DNA of 64,000 nucleotides from Paenibacillus silagei (GCF_017874735.1 NZ_JAGGLV010000004.1:1-64000), one strand, 5' to 3'; shown: positions 9,526-17,940, counted from the first letter of the stretch. Notes: generated by a model not told the origin, from the sequence alone. Numbers and translations are program-made.

Positions 9526-10719
9526 TTAGTTCTTGAGCACCTTGCCGTAGGTGCCTCCGCCACCCGAGGAGAGCACGAGCTGTCCTGTACGGGCCAGCAC
9601 GATCAGCCCGGCCAGCTCCGCTCCCGCTACAGCGGCAAGCTCGGCTTCCGCAGCCCGGTGCAGAATGTTCATCTCTGTGCCAAAAGCCTCCAGCAGCTGG
9701 TTCAGCTTACGCTTGCCGAGGCCGGGAATGAATTCCAGCGGCACCTGGTAATGGTACGCAGGCCGATATTCCGGAACCTGCGGCAGCAGACGGTCGGCAA
9801 TGTGCAGAATGCGGTCCAGCACACCCTGGACCAGCTTCGGACTGCCGCAATACGGGCAGCGCTCCGAGGTGCTGTAGGCTTCATCGATGATGCTGCCGCA
9901 GCCGCCGCAGTAGGTCCGGTGATATTTGCCCAGCCGGGGATTCAGCCCGAAGTTGGCGCTGACCCTGCGTCCTTCCGAGCGCCGGAGCGCCAGCTTCAGC
10001 TCCTCGAAGGAGGGCTCCCGCATCTCGATGACATTGTACTCGCGGCCAATTTTGCCGAGGGAGTGGGCATCGGAATTGGTCAGGAAGCTGTAACGGTCAA
10101 GCTCCGAGATATACCCTGCCATCTCTGAATCCGCACTGAGGCCAAGCTCCACCGCCGCGATGCGGTCCAGATCGAATAACTCCGCCATCCGCTCGGCCGC
10201 GCAGCCATAGAGCCCCTTATGAGGCGTGAAAATATGTGCCGGAATCAGCAGCCCGCCCCGCCCGGTAATCTCGTCCTGAAGCACCCTGGAAGGAGCGTAC
10301 AGGCGCTGCGAGCTGAGATTCACATTACGCATATGGGCGCTCATCCATGTGCTGAAATCCTCCATCGTTCCAAGGTCCGGCATGAAGGCCAGGACATGGC
10401 ACTCCCGCCGCCCGGGCTCACGGATCTCAATCTCGGTTCCCAGCAGGATCGTTGTCCCCCGGTACGCAATTCCACCGCCTGCGGCTATCGTCATTTCACC
10501 GGAATCCAGCGCGGTATGAATATCACGCAGCACGCCCGGTGAGTGGCTGTCGATAATGCCGATCAGGCCAATCCCCTTGCGCTCCGCCGCTTCCCGGGCA
10601 ATCCCGGCGAAGGTCAGATCACGGCTGCCGCTGATTTTGACCGCCTGGCCCTCCGAAGTCCGTCCGATATGCACATGCAGATCGCAGTAGACGCTGCTGA
10701 GCTCCTCCGCTAGTGCCAT
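9526..10719 (-). CDS. Endonuclease Q family protein (YqxK-like)
   Basis: A 397-residue protein with an N-terminal PHP metallophosphoesterase domain (YCDLHVHIGRTSEG at 11-24, IDSHSPG, LIPAHIFTPHKG, TNSDAHSLG) and a central zinc ribbon CGGCG ... CPYCG at about 273-300. A helix-hairpin-helix-like segment (FIPGLGKRKLNQLLEAFGTE) follows. This architecture is that of endonuclease Q, which nicks DNA 5' of deaminated bases such as uracil and hypoxanthine. The start overlaps the end of nudF by 10 bases. It occupies the place of yqxK in B. subtilis. Confidence 0.88.
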   Translation of the reverse strand: MALAEELSSVYCDLHVHIGRTSEGQAVKISGSRDLTFAGIAREAAERKGIGLIGIIDSHSPGVLRDIHTALDSGEMTIAAGGGIAYRGTTILLGTEIEIREPGRRECHVLAFMPDLGTMEDFSTWMSAHMRNVNLSSQRLYAPSRVLQDEITGRGGLLIPAHIFTPHKGLYGCAAERMAELFDLDRIAAVELGLSADSEMAGYISELDRYSFLTNSDAHSLGKIGREYNVIEMREPSFEELKLALRRSEGRRVSANFGLNPRLGKYHRTYCGGCGSIIDEAYSTSERCPYCGSPKLVQGVLDRILHIADRLLPQVPEYRPAYHYQVPLEFIPGLGKRKLNQLLEAFGTEMNILHRAAEAELAAVAGAELAGLIVLARTGQLVLSSGGGGTYGKVLKN

Positions 10720-11282
10720 TGGCCTGTCAGCGTGTAAAGATGCCAGGCATAGACCGCCATCATCGTCTTGGCATCGGCAATACGTCCGTCCGCAATGTAC
10801 TGGTAGGCTTCCTCCAGCGTCAGCTCGGAGACCTCCAGGAACTCATCCTCATCCAGTGCCATCTCGCCCGGCTGGGCATCTTCGGTCACATAGAGGTGAA
10901 TGATCTCGTCGGCGAAGCCGGGCGAGGTGTAGAACGACTTCAGCAGCTTCAGTCCCCCGCTATGAAAGCCGGTCTCCTCCTGAAGCTCACGGCCCGCAGC
11001 CGCCAGCGGATCTTCTCCCTGATCCAGCTTCCCTGCCGGAATCTCCACCTCGGTACGGTGCATCGGCTGACGGTACTGCTCTACGACAAGCATTTTACCC
11101 TGATTCAGGGCCAGCACGGCTACAGCTCCAGGGTGCTTCACGACCTCGCGGGTTGCGGTGTTGCCGTCAGGAAGCCTCACGGTATCCACCTGAAGCGAAA
11201 TAATGTGGCCTGCAAAAATCGGCTTCGTTGATAATGTTTCTTCATCCAATGCGGGGTTGCGGTTTATTTCATCTTTTTTCAT
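10710..11282 (-). CDS. nudF: ADP-ribose pyrophosphatase (Nudix)
   Basis: Hydrolyses ADP-ribose to AMP and ribose-5-phosphate. The 190-residue protein has the Nudix box around GRELQEETGF and the family N-terminal strand region ending HPGAVAVLAL. The start ATG 11282 has AAAGGAG upstream; the longer reading from 11390 would add 36 unconserved residues over the divergent mciZ-like gene. It overlaps the endonuclease Q gene, so the two are cotranscribed. It corresponds to yqkG of B. subtilis. Confidence 0.92.
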   Translation of the reverse strand: MKKDEINRNPALDEETLSTKPIFAGHIISLQVDTVRLPDGNTATREVVKHPGAVAVLALNQGKMLVVEQYRQPMHRTEVEIPAGKLDQGEDPLAAAGRELQEETGFHSGGLKLLKSFYTSPGFADEIIHLYVTEDAQPGEMALDEDEFLEVSELTLEEAYQYIADGRIADAKTMMAVYAWHLYTLTGQWH

Positions 11283-11359
11283 AGATTTGTGGTCTCCTTT
11301 GGCATCGTTATGCATAGGGTGTATTATAGCAAACTTAAGAAGAAAGAAGGAATGCAGGC

Positions 11360-11533
11360 ATGAATAACATCCTTGTCCAAGCAAGCTCATCCGCAGTTAC
11401 AATGGTAGGTAAACCGGAACAGATTATGGCCGTAATGGCCGGGTGGATGAAGCAATACGGGCGCGATATGCCCCTGGCTTACATCCTGCTGCTCCAGGCA
11501 GATTCGCGGATCAAAGCTTCCAAGGCTGGATAA
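11360..11533 (+). CDS. mciZ: MciZ-like FtsZ inhibitor peptide
   Basis: A 57-residue reading frame with ATG 11360 and an AGAAGGA site upstream, divergent from nudF. The segment VTMVGKPEQIMAVMAGWMKQ, then YGR, aligns with the B. subtilis MciZ pattern VVLVGK-I-A-YGR, with about four extra residues between VGK and YGR. MciZ is a mother-cell peptide that caps FtsZ filaments and blocks Z-ring assembly during sporulation. In B. subtilis mciZ is, from memory, also close to nudF. The identification rests on a short match and position, so it is probable and not certain. The C-terminal 15 residues (LLLQADSRIKASKAG) extend beyond the known peptide. Confidence 0.65.
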   Translation: MNNILVQASSSAVTMVGKPEQIMAVMAGWMKQYGRDMPLAYILLLQADSRIKASKAG

Positions 11534-11579
11534 TGCCGCTTCGTTCTTCCGGCAGCGTCTATGATATTCCAGGGTATAA

Positions 11580-11622
11580 GAAGGAGCTGTCTCCCGGATC
11601 ATCCCGGAAGCAGCTCCTTTAA
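11580..11622. terminator. Hairpin between mciZ-like gene and M20 peptidase
   Basis: The inverted repeat AAGGAGCTG / CAGCTCCTT with an inner CCCGG / CCGG stem lies between convergent genes. T tracts are short on both sides, so it is a modest, possibly bidirectional, terminator. Confidence 0.55.
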
Positions 11623-11699
11623 TGTTATTCTTAAGCGGCAGCAGACCGCCTCAGCAAAAGCCTTGCCCTGGCCGGTCCCTGCACAGCCTCTTATTTGGC

Positions 11700-12827
11700 T
11701 TAGCCCTTCTGGCTCTCGGCCACAATGGCTACAACCAGGCTGGCCACCTTGACGATGTCTGCGGCCTTGATCCGCTCCTTCGTGGTGTGGATATCCTCGT
11801 AGCCAACCGCCAGATTCACAACCGGAACGTTCAGGCCGTTGAACACATTGGCATCACTGCCGCCGCCGGAGGCGAACAGCCGGGTAGTCAGGCCCAGCGA
11901 AGTGATCGCCCGGTCAGCCAATTGAACAACCGGATCATTCCCATTAAAGCTGAACGCCGGATAGATAATCTCGCTGCGGAATTCACTCTGCGCGCCGTGG
12001 TCGCGTGCGGTAGTCTCCAGCGCCTCCCGCATGGAGGCAATCTGCAGTTCAACCTTCTCCTGCACAATACTGCGGGCCTCCGCATCCAGCTGCACATGGT
12101 CGCAGACCACATTCGTCGGTCCGCCGCCGGCGAACTTGCCGATATTCGCTGTCGTCTCGTTATCGATCCGTCCAAGCTTCATCGCCGAGATCGCTTTGCT
12201 CGCTACCTGAATGGCGCTGATGCCATCCTCCGGGTTCACGCCTGCATGGGCGGACTTGCCGAAGATCTGCATCGTTACCTTCGCTTGTGCCGGTGCTGCA
12301 ATCGCGATGGCTCCCACTTCTCCGTTGGAATCCAGCGCGAAGCCCATGTCTGCATCCAGATATGCCGGGTCCATCGCACGTGCGCCCATCAGCCCGGACT
12401 CTTCGCCTGCCGTAATGACGAACTGAATCTGGCCGTGCGGCAGCTTCTGCTCCTGAATGACCCGGATTGCTTCGAACAGGGCAGCCAGTCCCGCTTTGTC
12501 ATCCGCTCCAAGAATGGTGCTGCCATCACTTCGAATCCAGCCGTCTTCCCCCAGGGCAGGCTTGATCTTCTGGCCGGGCACCACGGTATCCATATGGCAG
12601 GTGAACAGCAGCTTCGGCGCGCTCACTCCGCTGTCCGCAGGCCAGGTCACGAACAGGTTGCCGGCTCCGTGCCCCGTTCTCTCCTGCGAATCGTCCTCCA
12701 CCGCAGTCAGCCCCAGGCTGCTGAACTTCTCCTTAAGCACATCGGCAATCTGCCGTTCATTCCGGGTCTCACTGTCAATCTGGACAAGCTCCATGAACTC
12801 ATGGATCAATCGGTCTTCTGATATCAT
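11700..12827 (-). CDS. M20-family metallopeptidase, PepT-like (YqjE type)
   Basis: A 375-residue di-zinc aminopeptidase. Metal and catalytic motifs are FTCHMDTVVPG (first His and catalytic Asp), GADDKAGLAAL (bridging Asp), TAGEESGLMGA (catalytic Glu and ligand) and a late GYEDIHTTKE His ligand. A dimerisation (lid) domain starts near SAHAGVNPEDG. It resembles the peptidase T-like subgroup (YqjE of B. subtilis) and not true PepT. It is likely a cytosolic di- or tripeptidase, and the exact substrate is unknown. It stands alone between convergent and divergent neighbours. Confidence 0.88.
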   Translation of the reverse strand: MISEDRLIHEFMELVQIDSETRNERQIADVLKEKFSSLGLTAVEDDSQERTGHGAGNLFVTWPADSGVSAPKLLFTCHMDTVVPGQKIKPALGEDGWIRSDGSTILGADDKAGLAALFEAIRVIQEQKLPHGQIQFVITAGEESGLMGARAMDPAYLDADMGFALDSNGEVGAIAIAAPAQAKVTMQIFGKSAHAGVNPEDGISAIQVASKAISAMKLGRIDNETTANIGKFAGGGPTNVVCDHVQLDAEARSIVQEKVELQIASMREALETTARDHGAQSEFRSEIIYPAFSFNGNDPVVQLADRAITSLGLTTRLFASGGGSDANVFNGLNVPVVNLAVGYEDIHTTKERIKAADIVKVASLVVAIVAESQKG

Positions 12828-12926
12828 ATGGACTTCCCTCTCTTTCTCAGATACGTTACAATGGTTGTACTGCGTTCAATTGTGGGCTTATGCTCATAAC
12901 TTAAACTAATCTCAAAGGAGTCACTC

Positions 12927-13028
12927 ATGCAACGACAAAAATGGTTTCGCATTATCATCTACATCATGCTGTTCGCTATGATCGCCTCTACGGTGCTGTT
13001 CGTCATCGAACCGTTTATGGCCGGTTAA
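12927..13028 (+). CDS. Prli42-like stressosome membrane peptide
   Basis: A 33-residue peptide from ATG 12927, with AAAGGAG at 12914-12920. A short basic N-terminus (MQRQKWFR) is followed by one hydrophobic helix (IIIYIMLFAMIASTVLFVIE) and a three-to-five-residue tail. Size and layout match Prli42, the membrane anchor that ties the stressosome to the membrane in Listeria and relatives. The match is by pattern. Divergent from the M20 peptidase and convergent with lipB. Confidence 0.7.
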   Translation: MQRQKWFRIIIYIMLFAMIASTVLFVIEPFMAG

Positions 13029-13040
13029 TCATGCTTAGCG

Positions 13041-13760
13041 CTAATTAACAGCGTCCGGTTCCCCGGGCGCTGTTTGGCTATACGGAAACTGCTCCAGGAA
13101 ATAAGGCACCAGCTCTTCAGCAACCGTTCCGATGTCAAAAGCGCGCCCTGTGCATTCCTCAAGCGAGGTCACTCCGTATTCCGCAATACCGCAAGGGATA
13201 ATGCCTGTGAAGCCGCTTTGCCCGATCCCGGCCGATACGTTGAAGGCGAAGCCATGACTGGTGACAAACCCCCGGCGGAATTTACACTTATTGAACTTTA
13301 CGCCGATTGCACAGATCTTCTCATCACCGACCCACACCCCGGTATACCCCTGCTTGCGGGTTCCCGTAATGCCATAGGCCTCCAGATACGCTATAATCAC
13401 CGACTCCAGCTTGCGCAGATAGCCGTGCAGATCAACCTTGCCGTTCTCGCCCAGCTTCAAAAGCGGGTACCCGACCAGCTGGCCGGGCCCGTGATATGTA
13501 ATATCTCCCCCGCGGTCAATCTCAAACAGTGCAATTCCCTGCTGCCTGAGCTGTTCCCCGCTGAGGAGCAGATGCTCCGGATGATTCTGCGAACCGATGG
13601 TGTATGTGGGCGGATGCTGCAAAAGAATCAACTGCTCGGAAGCAGTGCCCGCGTCAATCGCATGCACCGCTTCCTTTTGCAGCTCCCAGGCCGCCCCGTA
13701 CTCCATCACCGGAAGAATGGTAACTGTAAGTTTGCTTAGGTTCAGGTTCTCCATCATCAT
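13041..13760 (-). CDS. lipB: Octanoyl-[acyl carrier protein]:protein octanoyltransferase
   Basis: Transfers octanoyl groups from ACP to lipoyl domains, the first step of lipoate assembly. The 239-residue protein has the LipB signature RGGDITYHGPGQLVGYP at about 82-98 and the catalytic Lys region GVKFNKCKFRRGFVTSHGFA, with Cys in IIPCGI. Three consecutive Met codons follow AAAGGGG, and the first (13760) is chosen; 13781 is an alternative. It lies 54 bases after bkdB, whose product carries a lipoyl domain, so cotranscription makes functional sense. Confidence 0.93.
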   Translation of the reverse strand: MMMENLNLSKLTVTILPVMEYGAAWELQKEAVHAIDAGTASEQLILLQHPPTYTIGSQNHPEHLLLSGEQLRQQGIALFEIDRGGDITYHGPGQLVGYPLLKLGENGKVDLHGYLRKLESVIIAYLEAYGITGTRKQGYTGVWVGDEKICAIGVKFNKCKFRRGFVTSHGFAFNVSAGIGQSGFTGIIPCGIAEYGVTSLEECTGRAFDIGTVAEELVPYFLEQFPYSQTAPGEPDAVN

Positions 13761-13814
13761 AAGTTCCCCTTTGCTTCTCATTCTCCCTGTCCCAGGAGTC
13801 CGCAGCCGCCTTAC

Positions 13815-15254
13815 TTAGTAGAGCTTCGTCTCCGGGGTGTAGCCTTCCACATTATCCTTCACGCGCTGCAGGAACCGTCCGCTGATGACTCCGTCCAGAA
13901 TCCGGTGATCCAGCGACAGACAGATATTCGCCATCGAACGTACGGCAATCATATCATTGATGACGACAGGCTTTTTGACAATGGATTCAAAAGTCAGAAT
14001 TGCCGCCTGCGGATAGTTAATTATCGGATAAGACAGAATCGAGCCGAACGAGCCGGTGTTGTTCACCGTGAATGTGCCGCCCTGCATATCGTCCAGACGC
14101 AGCTTGCCCTCCCGTGTCTTGAGTGCCAGTTCGTCGATCTCGCGGGCCAGCCCGGCGACATTCTTCTGATCGGCTTTTTTGATGACCGGCGTCATGACGG
14201 AATCCTCTGTGCCTACGGCCAGCGAGATGTTGATGTCGCGTTTGACGATGATTTTGTCAACGGCCCAGACCGAGTTCATGATCGGGTAATCCTTGATCGC
14301 ACTGACCACAGCCTTCATCAGAAAAGCGAGATAGGTCAGGTTAATGCCCTCTTTGCGCTTGAACTCATCCTTCAGCTTGTTGCGCAGCACCACCAGATTG
14401 GTCACATCGACCTCGATCATCGTCCAGGCATGCGGGATCTCCGAGACGCTCTGGCGCATTCTTGTAGCGATCGTATTACGGATCGGCGTAACATCGATCA
14501 GATATTCCGAGCTGCTGCCCCGTCCGCCTTCGATCTCAATCGTCGGAATCTTCGGTGATTCGCTAAGGTGCAGGCCGGAGTTACGGACCTGCTGATGCTC
14601 ATCATGTACCGGCTGGAACACAGGCTGCAGCGCAGCGGGTGCAGGAGCGGCGTCAGGTACAGGCGCAGCTGCAGGGGCTGCTGCGGGTGCCGGCGGCTGA
14701 ACGGAGGCGCCGTTCTCCAGGAACGTGAGCACATCCTTGCGTGTGATACGTCCGCCCAGGCCGGTGCCCGGCACGGCCGCCAGGTTGATGCCGTGCTCGG
14801 CGGCCAGCGTCTGCACAGCCGGAGAGTAACGGGCCCGCATTGGAGCTGCGGCGTCATAAGCCGCAGCGGGCACGGGCGGCCGCGCGGCGGCGTGGGCCGC
14901 CTGCGGGGCGGTGCCGGATGCCGCAGCCGGGGCAGCGGCAGGTACAGTGGCGTCGCCGGAAGCTGCCGGTGACGGGGCCGCAGCGGCTGGCGCAGCGGAG
15001 CCAGCCACTGCGATGCGGGCGATGATCTCGCCGACGCTGACCGTCTGGCCCTCTTCGGCCAGCAGCTCGGCCATGGTGCCGTCTACCGTTGCAGGCAGCT
15101 CCGCGTTCACCTTATCCGTGATTAGCTCGCAGATTGGCTCATATTGCTCTATCGAATCACCCGGCTGCTTCAGCCACTTCCCGATAGTCGCTGACACCAG
15201 CGATTCAGCCAGCTGCGGCATAATTACATCCGTCAGCGTTGTATTGTCAGACAT
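13815..15254 (-). CDS. bkdB: Branched-chain 2-oxoacid dehydrogenase E2 (dihydrolipoyl acyltransferase)
   Basis: Core subunit that accepts branched acyl groups from E1 and passes them to CoA. The 479-residue protein has one lipoyl domain (about 5-83, lipoylated Lys48 in TDKVN), a long Ala/Pro linker (85-139), an E1/E3-binding domain (141-179) and a catalytic domain from about 235 with His450 and Asp454 in SLDHRILDG. Start ATG has AAGGAGTG upstream. It is separated from bkdAB by a 367-base gap holding repeats, which is unusual within this operon. It feeds branched-chain acyl-CoA primers for iso and anteiso fatty acids. Confidence 0.92.
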   Translation of the reverse strand: MSDNTTLTDVIMPQLAESLVSATIGKWLKQPGDSIEQYEPICELITDKVNAELPATVDGTMAELLAEEGQTVSVGEIIARIAVAGSAAPAAAAPSPAASGDATVPAAAPAAASGTAPQAAHAAARPPVPAAAYDAAAPMRARYSPAVQTLAAEHGINLAAVPGTGLGGRITRKDVLTFLENGASVQPPAPAAAPAAAPVPDAAPAPAALQPVFQPVHDEHQQVRNSGLHLSESPKIPTIEIEGGRGSSSEYLIDVTPIRNTIATRMRQSVSEIPHAWTMIEVDVTNLVVLRNKLKDEFKRKEGINLTYLAFLMKAVVSAIKDYPIMNSVWAVDKIIVKRDINISLAVGTEDSVMTPVIKKADQKNVAGLAREIDELALKTREGKLRLDDMQGGTFTVNNTGSFGSILSYPIINYPQAAILTFESIVKKPVVINDMIAVRSMANICLSLDHRILDGVISGRFLQRVKDNVEGYTPETKLY

Positions 15255-15269
15255 AATGTCACTCCTTAA

Positions 15270-15376
15270 AGTTTTGTAAGCGCGGACTTCTTGAATTTAC
15301 TTTGTACAAAACTGCTTCGGAAGCATAGGCTTAGTTTTGTAAGCGTGGACTTCTTGAATTTGCTTCGTACAAAACT
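15270..15376. repeat. Two tandem hairpin units inside the bkd operon
   Basis: Unit 1 has arms AGTTTTGTA (15270-15278) and TACAAAACT (15305-15313). Unit 2 has the same arms at 15333-15341 and 15368-15376. The units are 63 bp apart and nearly identical, including the loop (AAGCGNGGACTTCTTGAATT). Each can fold as a 9-bp stem with a 26-base loop in RNA from either strand. They lie 16 bases upstream of the bkdB start. Confidence 0.85.
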
Positions 15377-15402
15377 GGCTTCGAAAGCCAGCCATGAAAT
15401 CC

Positions 15403-15569
15403 TGCACTTAATACAACATTCGCTCATACAAATCTGCCCAAAATCAAAAATGTTGCTCAAAACGCAGCAATTCTCTTCATTCGGGCGGCTGAGCGGACAT
15501 ATTGTTGTATTTCGTGCAGCATTCTTCCCAATTCACTGTATATTTCATATCCAAGTTGCACTTTCTGCA
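15403..15569. repeat. Dyad array C, 51-52 bp period
   Basis: Four 13-base dyads (TGCACTTAATACA, TGCTCAAAACGCA, TGTATTTCGTGCA, TGCACTTTCTGCA) are centred at 15409, 15460, 15512 and 15563, spaced 51, 52 and 51 bp. Arms are 4-5 bp around a 3-base centre. Three of them are followed by GCA-TTC-like bases. Together with the twin hairpins this fills the 367-base bkdAB-bkdB gap, which holds no gene. Confidence 0.75.
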
Positions 15570-15621
15570 GCATTCTTGCTCGGGTCCCGGTCGCGGTGTC
15601 AGGTAGGATGAACTATTGAAC

Positions 15622-16608
15622 TTAATACTGCGCCAGACGCAGCATCTCAGCCTTAACCTTATCCTTGCTGAGCAGGAAGAACTTCTCCATCGGCGGTGAG
15701 ATTGGCATCGCCGGGACATCGGGTCCGCACAGGCGGAAGATTGGGGCATCGAGGTCAAACAGGCAGTGCTCGGCGATAATCGCCGCCACTTCAGCGCCGA
15801 TGCCTCCGGTCTTGTTGTCCTCATGGACAATCAGCACCTTGCCGGTCTGCCGGACAGCGGCAATAATCGCTTCCCGGTCAAGCGGTTGGAGCGTACGCAG
15901 ATCCAGGATATGCGCGGTGACGCCATGCTCCTTCTCCAGCTCCTCCGCTGCCTGCATCGCAAAATGCAGCGGCAGGCTATACCCGATCACCGTAATATCG
16001 CTGCCTTCACGCAGCAGATTCGCTTCACCAATCGGCACCGTGTAGTCGCCTTCCGGCACATCGCCCTTGATCAGCTTGTAGCACTTCTTGTTCTCGAAGA
16101 ACAGCACCGGATCAGGATCACGGACAGCAGCCTTGAGCAGACCCTTCGCATCTGCAGCCGAATAAGGAGCCACAATCTTAAGCCCCGGCGTGCCGAAGAA
16201 GATAGACTCCGGGCACTGCGAATGGTACAGCCCGCCGAAGATGCCGCCGCCAATCGGCGCACGGATGACGACCGGACAGTTCCAGTCATTATTGGAACGG
16301 TAGCGAATTTTGGCGGCTTCGCTAATAATCTGGTTCGTTGCGGGCAGCATGAAATCCGAGTACTGCATCTCGGCAATCGGCTTCATGCCGTACATCGCAG
16401 CGCCGATGGCCACCCCTGCAATAGCAGATTCCGCAAGCGGCGTATCCAGTACCCGTTCTGCGCCGAACTGCTCCTGCAAGCCTTTGGTCGTTGTGAAGAC
16501 GCCGCCCTTCACGCCGACATCCTCACCCAGCACGAACACCGACTCGTCACGTTCCATCTCTTCCTTCATCGCCAGCCGGATTGCATCGATATATTCCATC
16601 ATCGCCAT
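15622..16608 (-). CDS. bkdAB: Branched-chain 2-oxoacid dehydrogenase E1 beta
   Basis: Beta subunit of the thiamine-diphosphate decarboxylase E1. The 328-residue transketolase-type protein has the pyrimidine-binding domain with conserved Glu in VLGEDVGVKGG and TPLAESAIAG, and a C-terminal transketolase domain (ILDLRTLQPLDREAI, VHEDNKTGG). It starts 3 bases after the bkdAA stop, so the two are translated together. It matches BkdAB of B. subtilis more closely than pyruvate dehydrogenase beta by motif wording, and gene context agrees. Confidence 0.92.
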   Translation of the reverse strand: MAMMEYIDAIRLAMKEEMERDESVFVLGEDVGVKGGVFTTTKGLQEQFGAERVLDTPLAESAIAGVAIGAAMYGMKPIAEMQYSDFMLPATNQIISEAAKIRYRSNNDWNCPVVIRAPIGGGIFGGLYHSQCPESIFFGTPGLKIVAPYSAADAKGLLKAAVRDPDPVLFFENKKCYKLIKGDVPEGDYTVPIGEANLLREGSDITVIGYSLPLHFAMQAAEELEKEHGVTAHILDLRTLQPLDREAIIAAVRQTGKVLIVHEDNKTGGIGAEVAAIIAEHCLFDLDAPIFRLCGPDVPAMPISPPMEKFFLLSKDKVKAEMLRLAQY

Positions 16609-16611
16609 GGC

Positions 16612-17643
16612 TTAAGCGCCCCCCTTCAGGCCGGATTCATCGTAGACATGCAGCAGCGTATCTTCCGGTTTCGGGAACGGCGCATTCTCCGCGTAGGTTA
16701 TAGCCTCTTTCAGTTCAAGATTATATTCGGCAGCCAGATCACGCTCCTGCTCGTCACTCCATAGACCGAGTCCGGTCAGATAAGTGCGGAACGCGGCGAT
16801 GCCGTCTTTTTTCCAGTTCTCATCCACTTCCTCCTGGGTCCGGTAAGCCAGATCATTATCCGAAGTGGAGTGCGGCGACAAGCGGTACATCATCGCTTCA
16901 ATCAAGGTCGGGCCTTCACCGGCAAGCGCACGTTCCCGGGCCTCCTTCACCACACGGTAGACCTCCAGCGGATCATTGCCGTCCACCCGGATGCCGGGGA
17001 AGCCGTAGCCGAGCGCACGGTCGCTGACCTTGCCGCCAAGCTGCTTGTGAGCAGGAATCGAGATCGCATACTGATTGTTCTGGCAAAAAATAATCATAGG
17101 CAGCTTATTCACACCGGCAAAGTTACACGCTTCATGGAAATCCCCCTGGTTGCTGGAGCCTTCCCCGAAGGTAACGAAGGAGACGAACTTCTTCTTCTGC
17201 ATCTTCGCCGCCAGCGCGAAGCCTGCCGCATGCGGAACCTGGGTCGTGACCGGGCTGGAGCCCGTTACAATCCGCAGGCGCTTGCTGCCGAAATGGCCCG
17301 GCATCTGCCGGCCGCCGCTGTTCGGATCTTCCGCCTTGGCGAAGACGGAGAGCATCAGCTCGCGCGTGGTCATTCCGACAGAGAGGACAAACGCATAGTC
17401 CCGGTAATAGGGCAGGAAATAGTCATTCTCCCGGTCCAGTGCAAATGCCGCCGCGACCTGTGCCGCCTCCTGCCCGATGCCGGATACATGGAAATTGATC
17501 TTGCCCGCACGCTGCAGCAGCAGACTGCGCTCATCATATTTCCGTCCGAGCTGCATGAATCTGTACATATCGATAACCTGGCCGTCTGTGAGTCCAAGCT
17601 GCTTATGTCTGTTAACGGTGTCTACAGTACCTTGGGATTCCAT
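16612..17643 (-). CDS. bkdAA: Branched-chain 2-oxoacid dehydrogenase E1 alpha
   Basis: Alpha subunit of E1, carrying the thiamine-diphosphate motif GEGSSNQGDFHEACNFA ... CQNNQYAIS (about 180-210) and the phosphorylation-loop-like MYRLSPHSTSDN. Length 343 residues. The start ATG follows TTTTTAGGAGGTACC. Upstream is a 297-base leader with no gene separating it from lpd. Catalyses oxidative decarboxylation of 2-oxoisovalerate, 2-oxoisocaproate and 2-oxo-3-methylvalerate and loads E2. Confidence 0.92.
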   Translation of the reverse strand: MESQGTVDTVNRHKQLGLTDGQVIDMYRFMQLGRKYDERSLLLQRAGKINFHVSGIGQEAAQVAAAFALDRENDYFLPYYRDYAFVLSVGMTTRELMLSVFAKAEDPNSGGRQMPGHFGSKRLRIVTGSSPVTTQVPHAAGFALAAKMQKKKFVSFVTFGEGSSNQGDFHEACNFAGVNKLPMIIFCQNNQYAISIPAHKQLGGKVSDRALGYGFPGIRVDGNDPLEVYRVVKEARERALAGEGPTLIEAMMYRLSPHSTSDNDLAYRTQEEVDENWKKDGIAAFRTYLTGLGLWSDEQERDLAAEYNLELKEAITYAENAPFPKPEDTLLHVYDESGLKGGA

Positions 17644-17940
17644 ATAAGAGGTACCTCCTAAAAAGTATTGCCGGCGCTCAGCTTCCAGCCCCGCTATCTC
17701 TAACAGGTTCAGGATGCGTCCGCCAGGCGGGTTGACCCTAATACTAAATATATATATGCCCTGATCCTATCACCAGGTACTAAATCCATTATAATCTTTT
17801 TCGCGGCAAAAAGAAAAGCCAAAATCCCTCCGCCAAGGCAAGGCTCTGGAACCGAACAAATATAGCCGGTATGGAGCGATATCGGCGCATTATGCGCCTC
17901 CCGCTCCCTCCGGCCTTCTTGTTAAGCTCTCTATCGCACG
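17644..17940 (-). promoter_or_regulatory. Leader and possible internal promoter between lpd and bkdAA
   Basis: On the minus strand a perfect TATAAT lies at 17788-17793 with a weak -35 (TTTCTT, 17-base spacer). The following 140-base leader is GC-rich with several short complementary pairs (for example CCTG / CAGG and GCTGG / CCGGC) and ends in AGGAGG. Upstream, GGCTTTTCTTTTT could be a weak lpd terminator. The leader contains GAACCTG, as TPP riboswitches do, but the CTGAGA core is missing. I could not place it in any known RNA family. Confidence 0.4.

Noticed and set aside
17644-17780. TPP riboswitch upstream of bkdAA
   Set aside because: GAACCTG is present, but the CTGAGA core and the conserved TPP stems could not be found in order.
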